20,320 bases of DNA, taken from positions 1 to 20,320 of IMG/VR virus record IMGVR_UViG_3300037193_002544. One strand, 5' to 3'. The number at the start of each line of letters is the position of its first letter. The first letter of the stretch is position 1. Origin of the DNA: a virus. Under the pieces are notes generated by a model. The model was not told the origin of the DNA. It ran no database searches and saw only the letters and a program-made list of their open reading frames with translations. Positions 13,651 through 20,320 of the stretch are shown here, piece after piece. Made by a program: the position numbers and the translations under genes.

Positions 13651-16600
13651 TGGCCGACCCCCGCGTACTTGCCGGACCGGCTCAACTTCTTGAAGGTGAA
13701 GTTGAGGTCGCCAGCCACGTCCTCGGAGGTCAGGTCCGAGCCCTCGAAGTGGGGCTCGTAATGGATGCCGCCGCCGCCAGCCTTCATCGCCTCGAACTGC
13801 GAGTCGGTGAAGATCCGCTCGGGCTTCCCGGTCAGGTTGACCACGGTGGTCAGTCCGGTCGGGAGCATGCCGCCGCTGTCGTACTGCATAGTGCCATTGT
13901 AGGGGAGCGAGGACCCCGGGCTGGCCGTGCTGTCCCCGGCCTCGTAGACCCCGCCGTCGGAGTACCAGTTGTTCCGGTTGTGGAACGCCAACGCCTTGGC
14001 GGGCGAGCCGTAGCGGTCCTTGATGTACTGCGCACCGGCCAGCGTCTGGTCGTAGACCGAGGCGCCCGACTTGATGCCGTACGCCGACCGGGTCGCAGCG
14101 AGGAACTGGAACAGGCCCTCTGCCGTCGAGGTCGGGTTCTTGGCGTTCGGGTTCCAGGAGGACTCCTTCTGGACCAGCGCCACCAGGGCGCTCCACTGGC
14201 TGCCGGAGGCCCAGGACCCGAAGCCACCCTCGCCGAGGGCCTTCCGGGCCTGCTCCTGGACGCTGCCGGTCGCCTTGCCGCCGAGGAGGCCCAGCAGGGT
14301 GCCGACCGGAGACAGGCTGGCCACGTCCGACATCCAGTCCGGGATGCGGTCCTTGAAGGTGTCGACGACGCCCTCGACCAGGGTGCCGGGCATCGCCTGG
14401 AGCACCTTGGCCATGGGGTTGCTGTACGCCTTCTTGAACTTGTCGAGCGAGTCCTCGTACCAGCCCTTGACCATCTTGACCGGACCGCCGAAGAACTCCG
14501 AGATCATCTTCGGGATGTTCCCGCCAGCCTCGGCCCACGGGGAAGCGGGGCCGTAGCCAGCCTTCATGGCGCCAGACAGGAGCGCCATGGCCTGGCCGTA
14601 GGTACCTCCGGGGAAGCCGAAGTGCAGGTGGGGCCCGGTGCTGTTGCCGGTGCTGCCGACGCGACCGAGGAACTGACCGGGCGCGACGCTCTGGCCAGCG
14701 CGGACGCCGATCGCGCTGGAGTGGCCGTAAACCAGGGTGCCGTACTTCGTCGCCTGGAAGACAGCGTCGCCGTAGCCCCGGCCCGAGCCGACGTAGACGA
14801 TCCGGCCGCCGACGGCAGCGTAGTAGGGCTTGCCGTAGTCATTCGGCGAGTTCAGGTCGACGCCATCGTGGCCGGAGTACGTCGAGGCGATGCCGCCGGG
14901 CAGCGGCCAGAAGACGCCGCCCTTGGCGAAGGCCTGGCCGCCCATCATGGCGCGGCGTACGGCGTTCGGTCCACCCATCCGGGCCAGCGCGTTCATCTGG
15001 TTGACCCAGTGCGGGCCCATCGCCTTGGTCCACTCGGGGCGCATGATCGCCTCGCCACCGGACAGGTGGAGGCGACCCGCCGTCGGGGAGTAGAAGTCGT
15101 GGACGTCGCGGCCCGGGGTGTAGCCGGGCAGGACGCCACCAGTGGCGAACCCGTCAGCCGTGCGGCGGTCATCAGCCCCCTTCTTCGCCTTCTTGGTGCT
15201 GAAGGGTGTGATCGTGGGGATGTTGATCTTCAGCCCGGCCGCCTTGGCCAGACCGTTGAAGCCCCGGATGAAGGCATTCAGGACCGAGATCCCGAGGTTC
15301 ACCTGGCCGGTGATCACCTTGCCGAAGCCCTGGAAGATCTGGCCCCAGCCACCGGCCTCGCCGCGCAGGACCTTCGTGAAGCCCTTGACGATGTCGGAGA
15401 ATCCGGAGAAGACCGGCTTGATGGTGTCGCGCCAGATGTCGCGGATCAGCAGACCGGCCGCCTTGAAGACGGAACCAATGGCCTGGAACTGGTCCTTCAG
15501 CCCGCCCTTGCGGCCCCAGATGGTAGACCAGGTCCTGCTCATCAACTGGAAGGTTGGGATGACCACCTTCAGGATCAGCCACGCGATCGCCTTGAACACG
15601 CCGACGATCGTCTTACCGATGGCGTCGAAGAGGACCGGCACGACCTCGCGCCCGAGCCACTCCAGGGCCGGGACGAGGTACTTGAAGACGAACGGCCCGA
15701 TGACCTCGTCCCACAGTTCCTTGATGGCGACGCCCAGTTCGCGGACCGGCTCCTGGATCGGCTTCCAGATCTTCTCCGAGAACTGCTCGCCGAGGAAGGA
15801 CATCAGAGCGCGGACCTTCTCGCGGAAGGTGTCCGAGTTGCTCCACAGGACGACGAAGGCGGCAGCCAGGGCCAGAACGACCCCGATGGCGATAGCGATG
15901 GGCCCGGTCAGCAGGGTGATGCCGGTCAGCAGGGCTCCGGCGCCGGAGACGATCTGGACGAAGCCGAAGACGGCCAGCAGGCCAGCCCCGATGGCCTGGA
16001 GGATGATCGGGTCGAGCCCGGCGAGGAAGTCCAGGAAGTTGCCAAGCCCCTCCAGGATCGCGAGCGAGATCGGCATCATGGCCTGGCCGAAGTGGAACAA
16101 GAAGGTGACGAGGTCGCCGAAGAAGTCGAGCACCTCCGGGCCGATCTTGGCGGCGTTGTCCAGGAAGTCGGTGATCGCCTTCTGGCCCTTCGTGGAGTTG
16201 GCCCACTCGGAGAAGGTATCCGCGAGATCGGCCAGCGCCGCCGAGAAGGCCAGCGTGAAGGGCAGGCTCGCGCGGAGGATCCCGGCGAGCGCCTCCAGGA
16301 ACGAGATGAAGGTGGAGTTCAGGTTGCCCTGGATCTCCGGCGCCAGGTTGGCGAAGGCGCCGAAGAACGCCTGCATCTCCGGGCCGTTTACACTCTCTGC
16401 GAGGTCGGTGAAGAAGGCGCCCATCACGCCCGCCATCGAGAGCATGAAGGCCCGGAAGCCGGGGCCGTTCTTCTCGATGATGTCGGTGAAGGCGGCCTGG
16501 ACGTCGGGGAGGAAGACCTCCTGAATCTCGTTGCGGAGGTCGCGGAAGTCACTCTTGACGCCCATCATGAAGACCGCGAAGTTGCGCCCAGCGTTGCTCA

Positions 16601-18569
16601 ACTTGCCCATGGCAATCTCGGTCGCCGTGGCGGTAGCCGAGACCTCGGCACTGGTCGAGGTCAGAGACTCCTGGGCGCGGCGAAGCGACTCGCGGGCCGA
16701 GGCGATCGAGCGAGCGTTGTCGGCGTTTACACGGGACTGATCCCGAAGCGCGTCGGCGACATCGCGGGCACCCTGCGCACGGGCCTCGTCGACGGCACGA
16801 GAAGCCTCGCCGAGGTCGGTGACGGCGTCGCGCTGTGCCTCGATCGCGTCGGTGAGGCGCTCCTGGGCGGACTTGACGACGTCGGAGCCCTCGACGCCCT
16901 CCTTGTCCCACTTCTTCTTCTCCTCGGCCAGTCGAGAGCCCTCCAGCCGGAGACGCTCCTGCTGGAGTTTGGCCTGCTCCCAGTTGATGCGAGCCTGCTC
17001 GACCTCGGCGTTAGTCGCGGAGCCGTCGGCGCGGGCGGCGTCGAAGGCCACCTTGGCGTCGAACTCGTTGAGGAGGCCCTCCTCCTGGGCCAACTTGTTG
17101 CCCCGGATCTGGAGTCCGAGGTCCTGGGCGTCGGCGCGGGCCTGCTTGCGGGCCTCCTGGAGGGCGACCTCGGCCTCGCGCACGGACCGAATCGAGTCGG
17201 CGTACGCCTCCTGGGCCTCGCGCTGGCGCTCAAGGGCGTCCTGGATGCTGTCGGCGGCCGACTCGCGGGCGTCGGCAACGCGCCGTGCTGCATCCTCGGC
17301 GGCCTGGGCGGCGCTGCGCTCGGCGTCGGCGAGGGCCTTGCGGGCGTCGGAGACGGCGTACGTCGCCTGCTTGATCGAGTCGCCCTGGGCCTTCATCTCC
17401 TTGCCGGAGGCGTCGGCCTGGTTCTGCATCGCCGTCATGGCATCGCCGAGGCCGGAGAAGCCGAACGCGAGCGCGGCGATGCCGGTGCTGGCCACGAGGC
17501 CCGAGGTGCCGAGTGCCAGGATGCCACCGGCTGCCGCCGAGGTGAGGGCGGGCATGACCGACAGGGTGCCGACGACGGCGATCAGGAACGGGTTGAAGAC
17601 GCGGAAGGAGTTGGCCGCCTGGAGCCCGTCCTGGTGCAGGCCCTTGAGGCCGCGACCAAGGAGTCCGGCCGCGCGGTGGGCCTTGCCGGTCTCCTGGACG
17701 AAGGAGCGCAGGCCGCGCTCGGCTGCCGAGACGTCGATGAGGTCGCGGGCGTTGATCCGCTTCGAGCGGCCGACTCGGCGGATGGTGTCGTAGAGCCGGT
17801 TGGCGGCCTTGGCGGCGTCGGCCTCGCTGATGTCGATCCCGACCCGCATGGTCGAGAGTCGCTCCATCTCGCGACGAGCACCCGCGAGCGCTCCGGAGGC
17901 GTCCTTGGAGATCGCCTCGGAGGCCTTCTTCATCTCCTTCTGGAAGGAGCGCGCGAACGTGCCAGCGGTACGCTCCCACTCCTTCTGGCGGACCTCTGCG
18001 ATCTCCTTCTCGGCCTTGATGGCCTCGGCCCGCATCCGGGCGTTGGCGGCCTCAGTCGTGGCGATGTGGCGATCGAGTGCGGCCTTGGCGGCCCGGGCCG
18101 AGGTGTCGGCTTCCGACTTGGTCTTCTCGATCTCCCGGGCCAACTTGTCGGCCTCGGCCCACTCCTTGCGGGTCTGCTTCTCGAAGAGGTCGGCGCGGTT
18201 CTTGGCGGCCTTGGCGTCGCCCTCCATCTGGTCGCGCAGGCGCTTCTGCTCGGCCTCACGGAGGGCGTTCTCGTCCTTGATCTGCTGAGCGTTGGCGTCG
18301 CGAGCCTGCTTCACCTTGGCATCGGCGATGCGCTTGGCGGCGGCGAGTTCTTCCTTCTCGGCCTTCGCGCGCTCGCGGGCGTTGATCTTCGAGATCTCGC
18401 CAGCGGTCAGTTCCGCCTGCTTGACGTGCTCGCGGCCGACGTCGGCGGCGTCCTTCTTGGCGCGGGCGTTGGCCTTCTCTGCCTCGCGAGCGATCTCGTT
18501 CTGGAAGTCCTTGAAGACCGGGACCACCGATACGAAGATGCTGCCGGTGGAGAAGCCCTCCGAAGCCAT
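13647..18569 (-). CDS. Tape measure protein with M23 peptidase and transglycosylase-like domains
   Basis: 1640 residues from ATG 18569, with GGAGGGG just upstream. Residues about 20-260 and 395-660 are long Ala/Glu/Arg/Lys coiled coils. Hydrophobic stretches lie at about 320-375 and 845-920. At about 1230-1325 is an M23 zinc endopeptidase: GHDGVDLNSP (H...D), a YGTLVYGHSSAIGVRAGQ segment and STGNSTGPHLHFG (HxH). At about 1465-1500, LVQKESSWNP...STAEGLFQF resembles a lytic transglycosylase with catalytic Glu in KESSW. The protein sets tail length and its C-terminal enzymes probably open peptidoglycan during infection. Using the usual 0.15 nm per residue the tail would be roughly 250 nm. Two GTTTACAC sites lie inside the gene. 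Confidence 0.93.
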   Translation of the reverse strand: MASEGFSTGSIFVSVVPVFKDFQNEIAREAEKANARAKKDAADVGREHVKQAELTAGEISKINARERAKAEKEELAAAKRIADAKVKQARDANAQQIKDENALREAEQKRLRDQMEGDAKAAKNRADLFEKQTRKEWAEADKLAREIEKTKSEADTSARAAKAALDRHIATTEAANARMRAEAIKAEKEIAEVRQKEWERTAGTFARSFQKEMKKASEAISKDASGALAGARREMERLSTMRVGIDISEADAAKAANRLYDTIRRVGRSKRINARDLIDVSAAERGLRSFVQETGKAHRAAGLLGRGLKGLHQDGLQAANSFRVFNPFLIAVVGTLSVMPALTSAAAGGILALGTSGLVASTGIAALAFGFSGLGDAMTAMQNQADASGKEMKAQGDSIKQATYAVSDARKALADAERSAAQAAEDAARRVADARESAADSIQDALERQREAQEAYADSIRSVREAEVALQEARKQARADAQDLGLQIRGNKLAQEEGLLNEFDAKVAFDAARADGSATNAEVEQARINWEQAKLQQERLRLEGSRLAEEKKKWDKEGVEGSDVVKSAQERLTDAIEAQRDAVTDLGEASRAVDEARAQGARDVADALRDQSRVNADNARSIASARESLRRAQESLTSTSAEVSATATATEIAMGKLSNAGRNFAVFMMGVKSDFRDLRNEIQEVFLPDVQAAFTDIIEKNGPGFRAFMLSMAGVMGAFFTDLAESVNGPEMQAFFGAFANLAPEIQGNLNSTFISFLEALAGILRASLPFTLAFSAALADLADTFSEWANSTKGQKAITDFLDNAAKIGPEVLDFFGDLVTFLFHFGQAMMPISLAILEGLGNFLDFLAGLDPIILQAIGAGLLAVFGFVQIVSGAGALLTGITLLTGPIAIAIGVVLALAAAFVVLWSNSDTFREKVRALMSFLGEQFSEKIWKPIQEPVRELGVAIKELWDEVIGPFVFKYLVPALEWLGREVVPVLFDAIGKTIVGVFKAIAWLILKVVIPTFQLMSRTWSTIWGRKGGLKDQFQAIGSVFKAAGLLIRDIWRDTIKPVFSGFSDIVKGFTKVLRGEAGGWGQIFQGFGKVITGQVNLGISVLNAFIRGFNGLAKAAGLKINIPTITPFSTKKAKKGADDRRTADGFATGGVLPGYTPGRDVHDFYSPTAGRLHLSGGEAIMRPEWTKAMGPHWVNQMNALARMGGPNAVRRAMMGGQAFAKGGVFWPLPGGIASTYSGHDGVDLNSPNDYGKPYYAAVGGRIVYVGSGRGYGDAVFQATKYGTLVYGHSSAIGVRAGQSVAPGQFLGRVGSTGNSTGPHLHFGFPGGTYGQAMALLSGAMKAGYGPASPWAEAGGNIPKMISEFFGGPVKMVKGWYEDSLDKFKKAYSNPMAKVLQAMPGTLVEGVVDTFKDRIPDWMSDVASLSPVGTLLGLLGGKATGSVQEQARKALGEGGFGSWASGSQWSALVALVQKESSWNPNAKNPTSTAEGLFQFLAATRSAYGIKSGASVYDQTLAGAQYIKDRYGSPAKALAFHNRNNWYSDGGVYEAGDSTASPGSSLPYNGTMQYDSGGMLPTGLTTVVNLTGKPERIFTDSQFEAMKAGGGGIHYEPHFEGSDLTSEDVAGDLNFTFKKLSRSGKYAGVGQ
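16386..16393 (+). promoter_or_regulatory. GTTTACAC site 7 (inside tape measure gene)
   Basis: GGCCGTTTACACTCTC; antisense; coding strand AGT GTA AAC encodes S-V-N in AESVNGPEM. Only 339 bases from site 8. Confidence 0.55.
16725..16732 (+). promoter_or_regulatory. GTTTACAC site 8 (inside tape measure gene)
   Basis: GGCGTTTACACGGGAC; antisense; coding strand CGT GTA AAC encodes R-V-N in QSRVNADN. Confidence 0.55.
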
Positions 18570-18581
18570 GTGCCCCTCCAG

Positions 18582-18589
18582 GTGTAAAC
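18582..18589 (-). promoter_or_regulatory. GTTTACAC site 9 (between tape measure promoter and gene)
   Basis: The minus strand reads GCGCGTTTACACCTGG, sense orientation, downstream of the putative -10 at 18610-18605 and just before the Shine-Dalgarno and ATG 18569. A classic position for repression of initiation or early elongation. Confidence 0.65.
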
Positions 18590-18597
18590 GCGCTGAC

Positions 18598-18610
18598 GAC
18601 CACTAGTCTA
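18598..18610 (-). promoter_or_regulatory. Promoter for the tape measure gene
   Basis: TAGACT (18610-18605) followed by AGTGGTC, with an extended -10 TG (TGATAGACT). The same box as in the leaderless set, but here a transcript starting seven bases downstream would have a leader of about 28 nt with a proper Shine-Dalgarno. It overlaps the stop codon region of the upstream chaperone gene. Confidence 0.5.
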
Positions 18611-19321
18611 TCAGCGGTTCGGCAGCATCCTGGCCACTAGTTTCTCGTGCTTCGCCTTGCGGTGCTCGAACTTCATCTTGTCCACCTGACGCTTCAGGTC
18701 GGACTGCGGGCGCGGCGCGAATACGGGCTCGGGGACCTTCCTCTCGGCGTGGATCGACGCCGTCAGGTGGGCGAGTTCCTTCAGCGCGTCGTGAATGTCG
18801 GTCAGTTTGGCAACCTCGGGAGACCAGGTGCTGAGCGCAGGGGAGGCCTCCGCCTTGCTCTCGCCGCTGAACTCCGCCTCGGCCAACTGCTTGGCGAGGA
18901 GCGCTACGTGCTCGGGATCTTCCGAGACAGCCTGGGCATACCAGGTGTGTGACGGCAGCCGATCGATATAGCCCAGGAGTCGACCCCATCGGCGGTGCAG
19001 CCAGAGTTCTTCCAGATCCACGCCAAGATGGTTCCGGAGGTCGTACTCCAGGGCCTCTTCGTAGTGGTCGACGACATAGGTCAGCCGAATGGCGGCGTTG
19101 ATCTCGGGCAGGTCGTACGCCGCGCGCCAGAGATTGTGGATCGTCTCGATCGAGTAGATGGAGATTTTCTTGTCGTGCAAGCCATCAAAGATGCGGTCTC
19201 GAAGGATCGCCAGAACCTCTTGGTAACCCATCAGACGCGGATCGGGCAGCACGACGTCTTCGAGCCAGGCCTCCTTGGTCAGGATCACCTTCTCGGCGCG
19301 CAGGTCGAAGTCATCGATCAT
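18611..19321 (-). CDS. Tail assembly chaperone, second (T-type) gene
   Basis: 236 residues from ATG 19321 (MIDDFDLRAEKVILTKEAW). The stretch RWGRLLGYIDRLPSHTWYAQAVSEDPEHVALLA matches the region of actinophage second chaperone frames that reads 'L..LID.LP..S....A...D'. The position directly upstream of the tape measure gene is also right. In most siphophages this part is made only as a fusion, by frameshifting from the gene before; here an in-frame TAA (19327-19325) lies two codons before the ATG, so it must start independently. GGAGG (19337-19333) is 11 bases from the ATG, longer than optimal. The TAA is part of GTTTACAC site 10. Confidence 0.75.
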   Translation of the reverse strand: MIDDFDLRAEKVILTKEAWLEDVVLPDPRLMGYQEVLAILRDRIFDGLHDKKISIYSIETIHNLWRAAYDLPEINAAIRLTYVVDHYEEALEYDLRNHLGVDLEELWLHRRWGRLLGYIDRLPSHTWYAQAVSEDPEHVALLAKQLAEAEFSGESKAEASPALSTWSPEVAKLTDIHDALKELAHLTASIHAERKVPEPVFAPRPQSDLKRQVDKMKFEHRKAKHEKLVARMLPNR

Positions 19322-19322
19322 C

Positions 19323-19330
19323 GTTTACAC
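19323..19330 (+). promoter_or_regulatory. GTTTACAC site 10 (one base before the second chaperone ATG)
   Basis: ATCGTTTACACGGCCTCC. Antisense to the gene; on the coding strand it reads GTGTAAAC between the Shine-Dalgarno and the ATG and supplies the in-frame TAA that isolates the second chaperone. Confidence 0.6.
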
Positions 19331-19344
19331 GGCCTCCAGACGTG

Positions 19345-19392
19345 GAATGCCGCCCCCTTCGCTGCTGTACATCCAGCGCGGGGGCGGCGTTC
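19345..19392 (-). terminator. Strong hairpin between the two chaperone genes
   Basis: 19345-19357 pairs with 19380-19392: nine GC pairs (GCCGCCCCC/GGGGGCGGC) plus three outer pairs after one mismatch in minus-strand RNA. A four-pair inner stem (19361-19364 with 19374-19377) may add to it. No U-tract follows on the minus strand. It could be a partial terminator or attenuator lowering expression of the downstream gene. Confidence 0.5.
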
Positions 19393-19400
19393 GTGGGGGA

Positions 19401-19748
19401 TCACCCTCGGGCGGCGCGCTCGGCGATCCGGCGGGCCTCGGCGATCCTCTTGGTGAGACCGAAGTGCTCGTTGTACTTGTCGAAGATCCGGCCGAACATC
19501 CAGCCCGGGACGATCTTGTCGTTGAGGAACTCGCGGTCCTCCAGCGAGAAGGCGAACCGGGAGAAGTCGATCGCGTCGTCGATCGCGGCCAGGTCGCGAT
19601 AGTCCATGTCGGTCGGGTCGATGAGTTCCATCTCCCGCTCGAACAAGACGATCTTGAACGGAGGGAACTGGTCCTTCTCGTCCTTCTCTTCGAGGTCGAG
19701 GTTGAGCGCGATCGACTTGTCGGGGAGTCGGGTCACGTTCTTGGTCAC
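19401..19748 (-). CDS. Tail assembly chaperone, first (G-type) gene
   Basis: The start is GTG 19748, overlapping the previous stop as GTGA with AGGAGG five bases upstream; 115 residues. The protein is acidic and helical in its C-terminal two thirds (DYRDLAAIDDAIDFSRFAF, LNDKIVPGWMFGRIFDKYNEHFG) with a beta-like N terminus (KSIALNLDLEEK, FKIVLFEREMELI). Size and place match the first of the two chaperones that coat the tape measure during tail assembly. No slippery frameshift site leading to the second gene is workable. Confidence 0.68.
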   Translation of the reverse strand: MTKNVTRLPDKSIALNLDLEEKDEKDQFPPFKIVLFEREMELIDPTDMDYRDLAAIDDAIDFSRFAFSLEDREFLNDKIVPGWMFGRIFDKYNEHFGLTKRIAEARRIAERAARG

Positions 19749-19996
19749 TTGCCCTCCTGGGCCTTCGGGGTCGGGCCGGGCTTCGGCGCGGCGGTCTTGG
19801 GGGCCGGGGGCGGGGTCTCGGAGTCCGCCTTGTCGGTGGGCTTGTCGCCCTCGTCGGCCGGGGCCTCGGTCTTGGCCTCCTCTGCCTCGACGACTCGGTA
19901 GCCGTCGAACTTCAGGGAGACCTCCTGTGCCTTGTTCGTCGCGGTGCGCTCCTGCTCGGTGACAGGGTGGCGGTACGTCTTCGGGTAGTCGCTCAT
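19745..19996 (-). CDS. Small protein with Pro/Ala/Lys-rich tail
   Basis: I choose ATG 19996 (MSDYPKTYRHPVTEQERTA), 83 residues; the upstream in-frame GTG (20017) overlaps a conserved promoter-like heptamer. Residues 1-40 form a small domain (VTEQERTATNKAQEVSLKFDGYRVV). The rest is low complexity (Glu/Ala, then PPPAPKTAAPKPGPTPK). Short proteins with the SDYPKT...FDGYR pattern occur near tail or capsid genes in actinophages; the function is unknown. A weak TGAAG ribosome site and a TGTTAT hexamer nine bases before the ATG leave its expression mode open. Confidence 0.62.
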   Translation of the reverse strand: MSDYPKTYRHPVTEQERTATNKAQEVSLKFDGYRVVEAEEAKTEAPADEGDKPTDKADSETPPPAPKTAAPKPGPTPKAQEGK

Positions 19997-20011
19997 GGCT
20001 TCAGAATAACA

Positions 20012-20028
20012 GACCACTAGCGCTAGCG
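20012..20028 (-). promoter_or_regulatory. Promoter-like box before the 83-aa gene
   Basis: The minus strand reads CGCTAGCGCTAGTGGTC. It shares the palindrome CGCTAGCG and the heptamer AGTGGTC with the holin promoter at 5178-5198, but lacks a clean TANNNT in the right register; TGTTAT (20011-20006) is an alternative -10. It overlaps the stop codon of the upstream gene. Confidence 0.4.
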
Positions 20029-20232
20029 AACCGTCATGCGAATCGCCGAGGCGATCTCCCGATTGGACTTGGCAATCTCCTCCGCCCCGACCTTAATCGC
20101 GTCGGCCACGGCCAGGAGGGAGATCGCCACCGTGGCGATGGCGTGATCTGAGGTGGCCTGGTTGGGGCCGTTCAGGATGGTCTGGGCCTCGACTGCGGCG
20201 GCGGCGCGTGGAAACATCTTCGAGGTGCTCAT
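20023..20232 (-). CDS. Hypothetical protein, 69 aa
   Basis: The start is ATG 20232, overlapping the previous stop as ATGA. The product is Ala/Ile-rich and helical (DHAIATVAISLLAVADAIKV, EEIAKSNREIASAIRMTVR) with no charged pattern of a membrane protein; it may form an amphipathic helical hairpin. No family is recognised. Its stop (TAG 20025-20023) lies inside the promoter-like box. Confidence 0.55.
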   Translation of the reverse strand: MSTSKMFPRAAAAVEAQTILNGPNQATSDHAIATVAISLLAVADAIKVGAEEIAKSNREIASAIRMTVR

Positions 20233-20320
20233 CGGCGCTCCTCGATCACGTTGACCGCACTGCTGGCCGTGATGGACAGAAGGCGCAGGAAGTCCCGCCA
20301 CATCTCCTCGACGTCGCCCG
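20229..20320 (-). CDS. C-terminal end of an unidentified gene (partial)
   Basis: An open frame enters from the right edge and ends at TGA 20231-20229; the last 29 residues are GDVEEMWRDFLRLLSITASS...VIEERR. The overlap with the next ATG (ATGA) shows they are coupled. The helical acidic segment is not diagnostic. Position upstream of the tail genes suggests a head-tail or tail structural gene. Confidence 0.5.
   Translation of the reverse strand, partial: GDVEEMWRDFLRLLSITASSAVNVIEERR

Noticed and set aside
14722-14735. GTTTACGG in the tape measure gene as another dispersed site
   Set aside because: It has two mismatches to the octamer at the conserved right end and lacks the ACGGC arm; this similarity is expected by chance.
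13749-18587. A 1612-codon open frame on the plus strand opposite the tape measure gene
   Set aside because: High-GC genes leave long open antisense frames. The translation is Gly/Asp/Leu/Val-rich without domains, while the minus-strand product has clear tape measure, M23 and transglycosylase features and a good ribosome site.
19319-19748. Programmed frameshift joining the two tail chaperone genes
   Set aside because: The frames do not overlap, and a TAA in the second frame precedes its ATG by two codons, so no slip in the first gene can produce a fusion.
20017-20026. Perfect palindrome CTAGCGCTAG as a stand-alone operator or attachment site
   Set aside because: It is only ten bases and overlaps the stop codon and promoter-like box. 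No second copy marks it as an att core; it is better treated as part of the shared promoter box.

Overview
The window looks like part of a tailed dsDNA phage (siphovirus type, or a prophage of one) of a high-GC actinobacterial host. The evidence is high GC content, a third codon position dominated by G/C, frequent GTG starts, tightly overlapping genes and a recognisable siphovirus tail module. The host genus cannot be named from this sequence. No integrase, repressor, terminase, capsid, tRNA, IS element or CRISPR array is visible.

Layout: two opposed transcription units converge on a perfect 13-bp bidirectional terminator hairpin (4797-4839). The left unit (2-4788, plus strand) is a DNA-metabolism/accessory operon. 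It runs: a partial gene, a small two-helix membrane protein, a 103-aa unknown, a 29-aa micro-ORF, a Cas4/RecB-like PD-(D/E)XK exonuclease, two small unknowns, a structured leader, an ssDNA-binding-like protein, a terminator, a coiled-coil tail-anchored protein, a 110-aa unknown and an endonuclease VII. The right unit (20320-4890, minus strand) is the tail and lysis module. In transcription order it runs: two small genes, a Pro/Ala-rich 83-aa protein, two tail-assembly-chaperone-like genes, a 1640-aa tape measure with M23 peptidase and transglycosylase-like domains, a distal tail protein, three minor tail proteins, a 103-aa unknown and three small membrane proteins (holin set). No endolysin is in the window.

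Two regulatory patterns are not explained by the gene list. (1) The octamer GTTTACAC occurs ten times, in both orientations, in intergenic regions and inside genes (about 0.2 copies expected under a simple 65% GC model). The best copies extend to a near-palindrome GCCGT-TTAC-ACGGC. This resembles the dispersed repressor-binding 'stoperators' of Cluster A mycobacteriophages, but the sequence is different. (2) Five minus-strand genes (ATG at 5177, 5988, 6376, 10549, 12726) have a TANNNT -10-like hexamer exactly 7 nt before the ATG and little or no Shine-Dalgarno, as expected for leaderless promoters. A sixth copy of the same box precedes the tape measure gene, with a GTTTACAC site between it and the ATG.

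Taken together, this suggests a temperate-type phage whose tail and lysis genes are served by several small internal promoters and silenced by one DNA-binding protein at dispersed sites. The chaperone pair also departs from the usual design: the second gene cannot be made by frameshifting, because an in-frame TAA formed by a GTTTACAC site (read as GTGTAAAC) stands two codons before its ATG.
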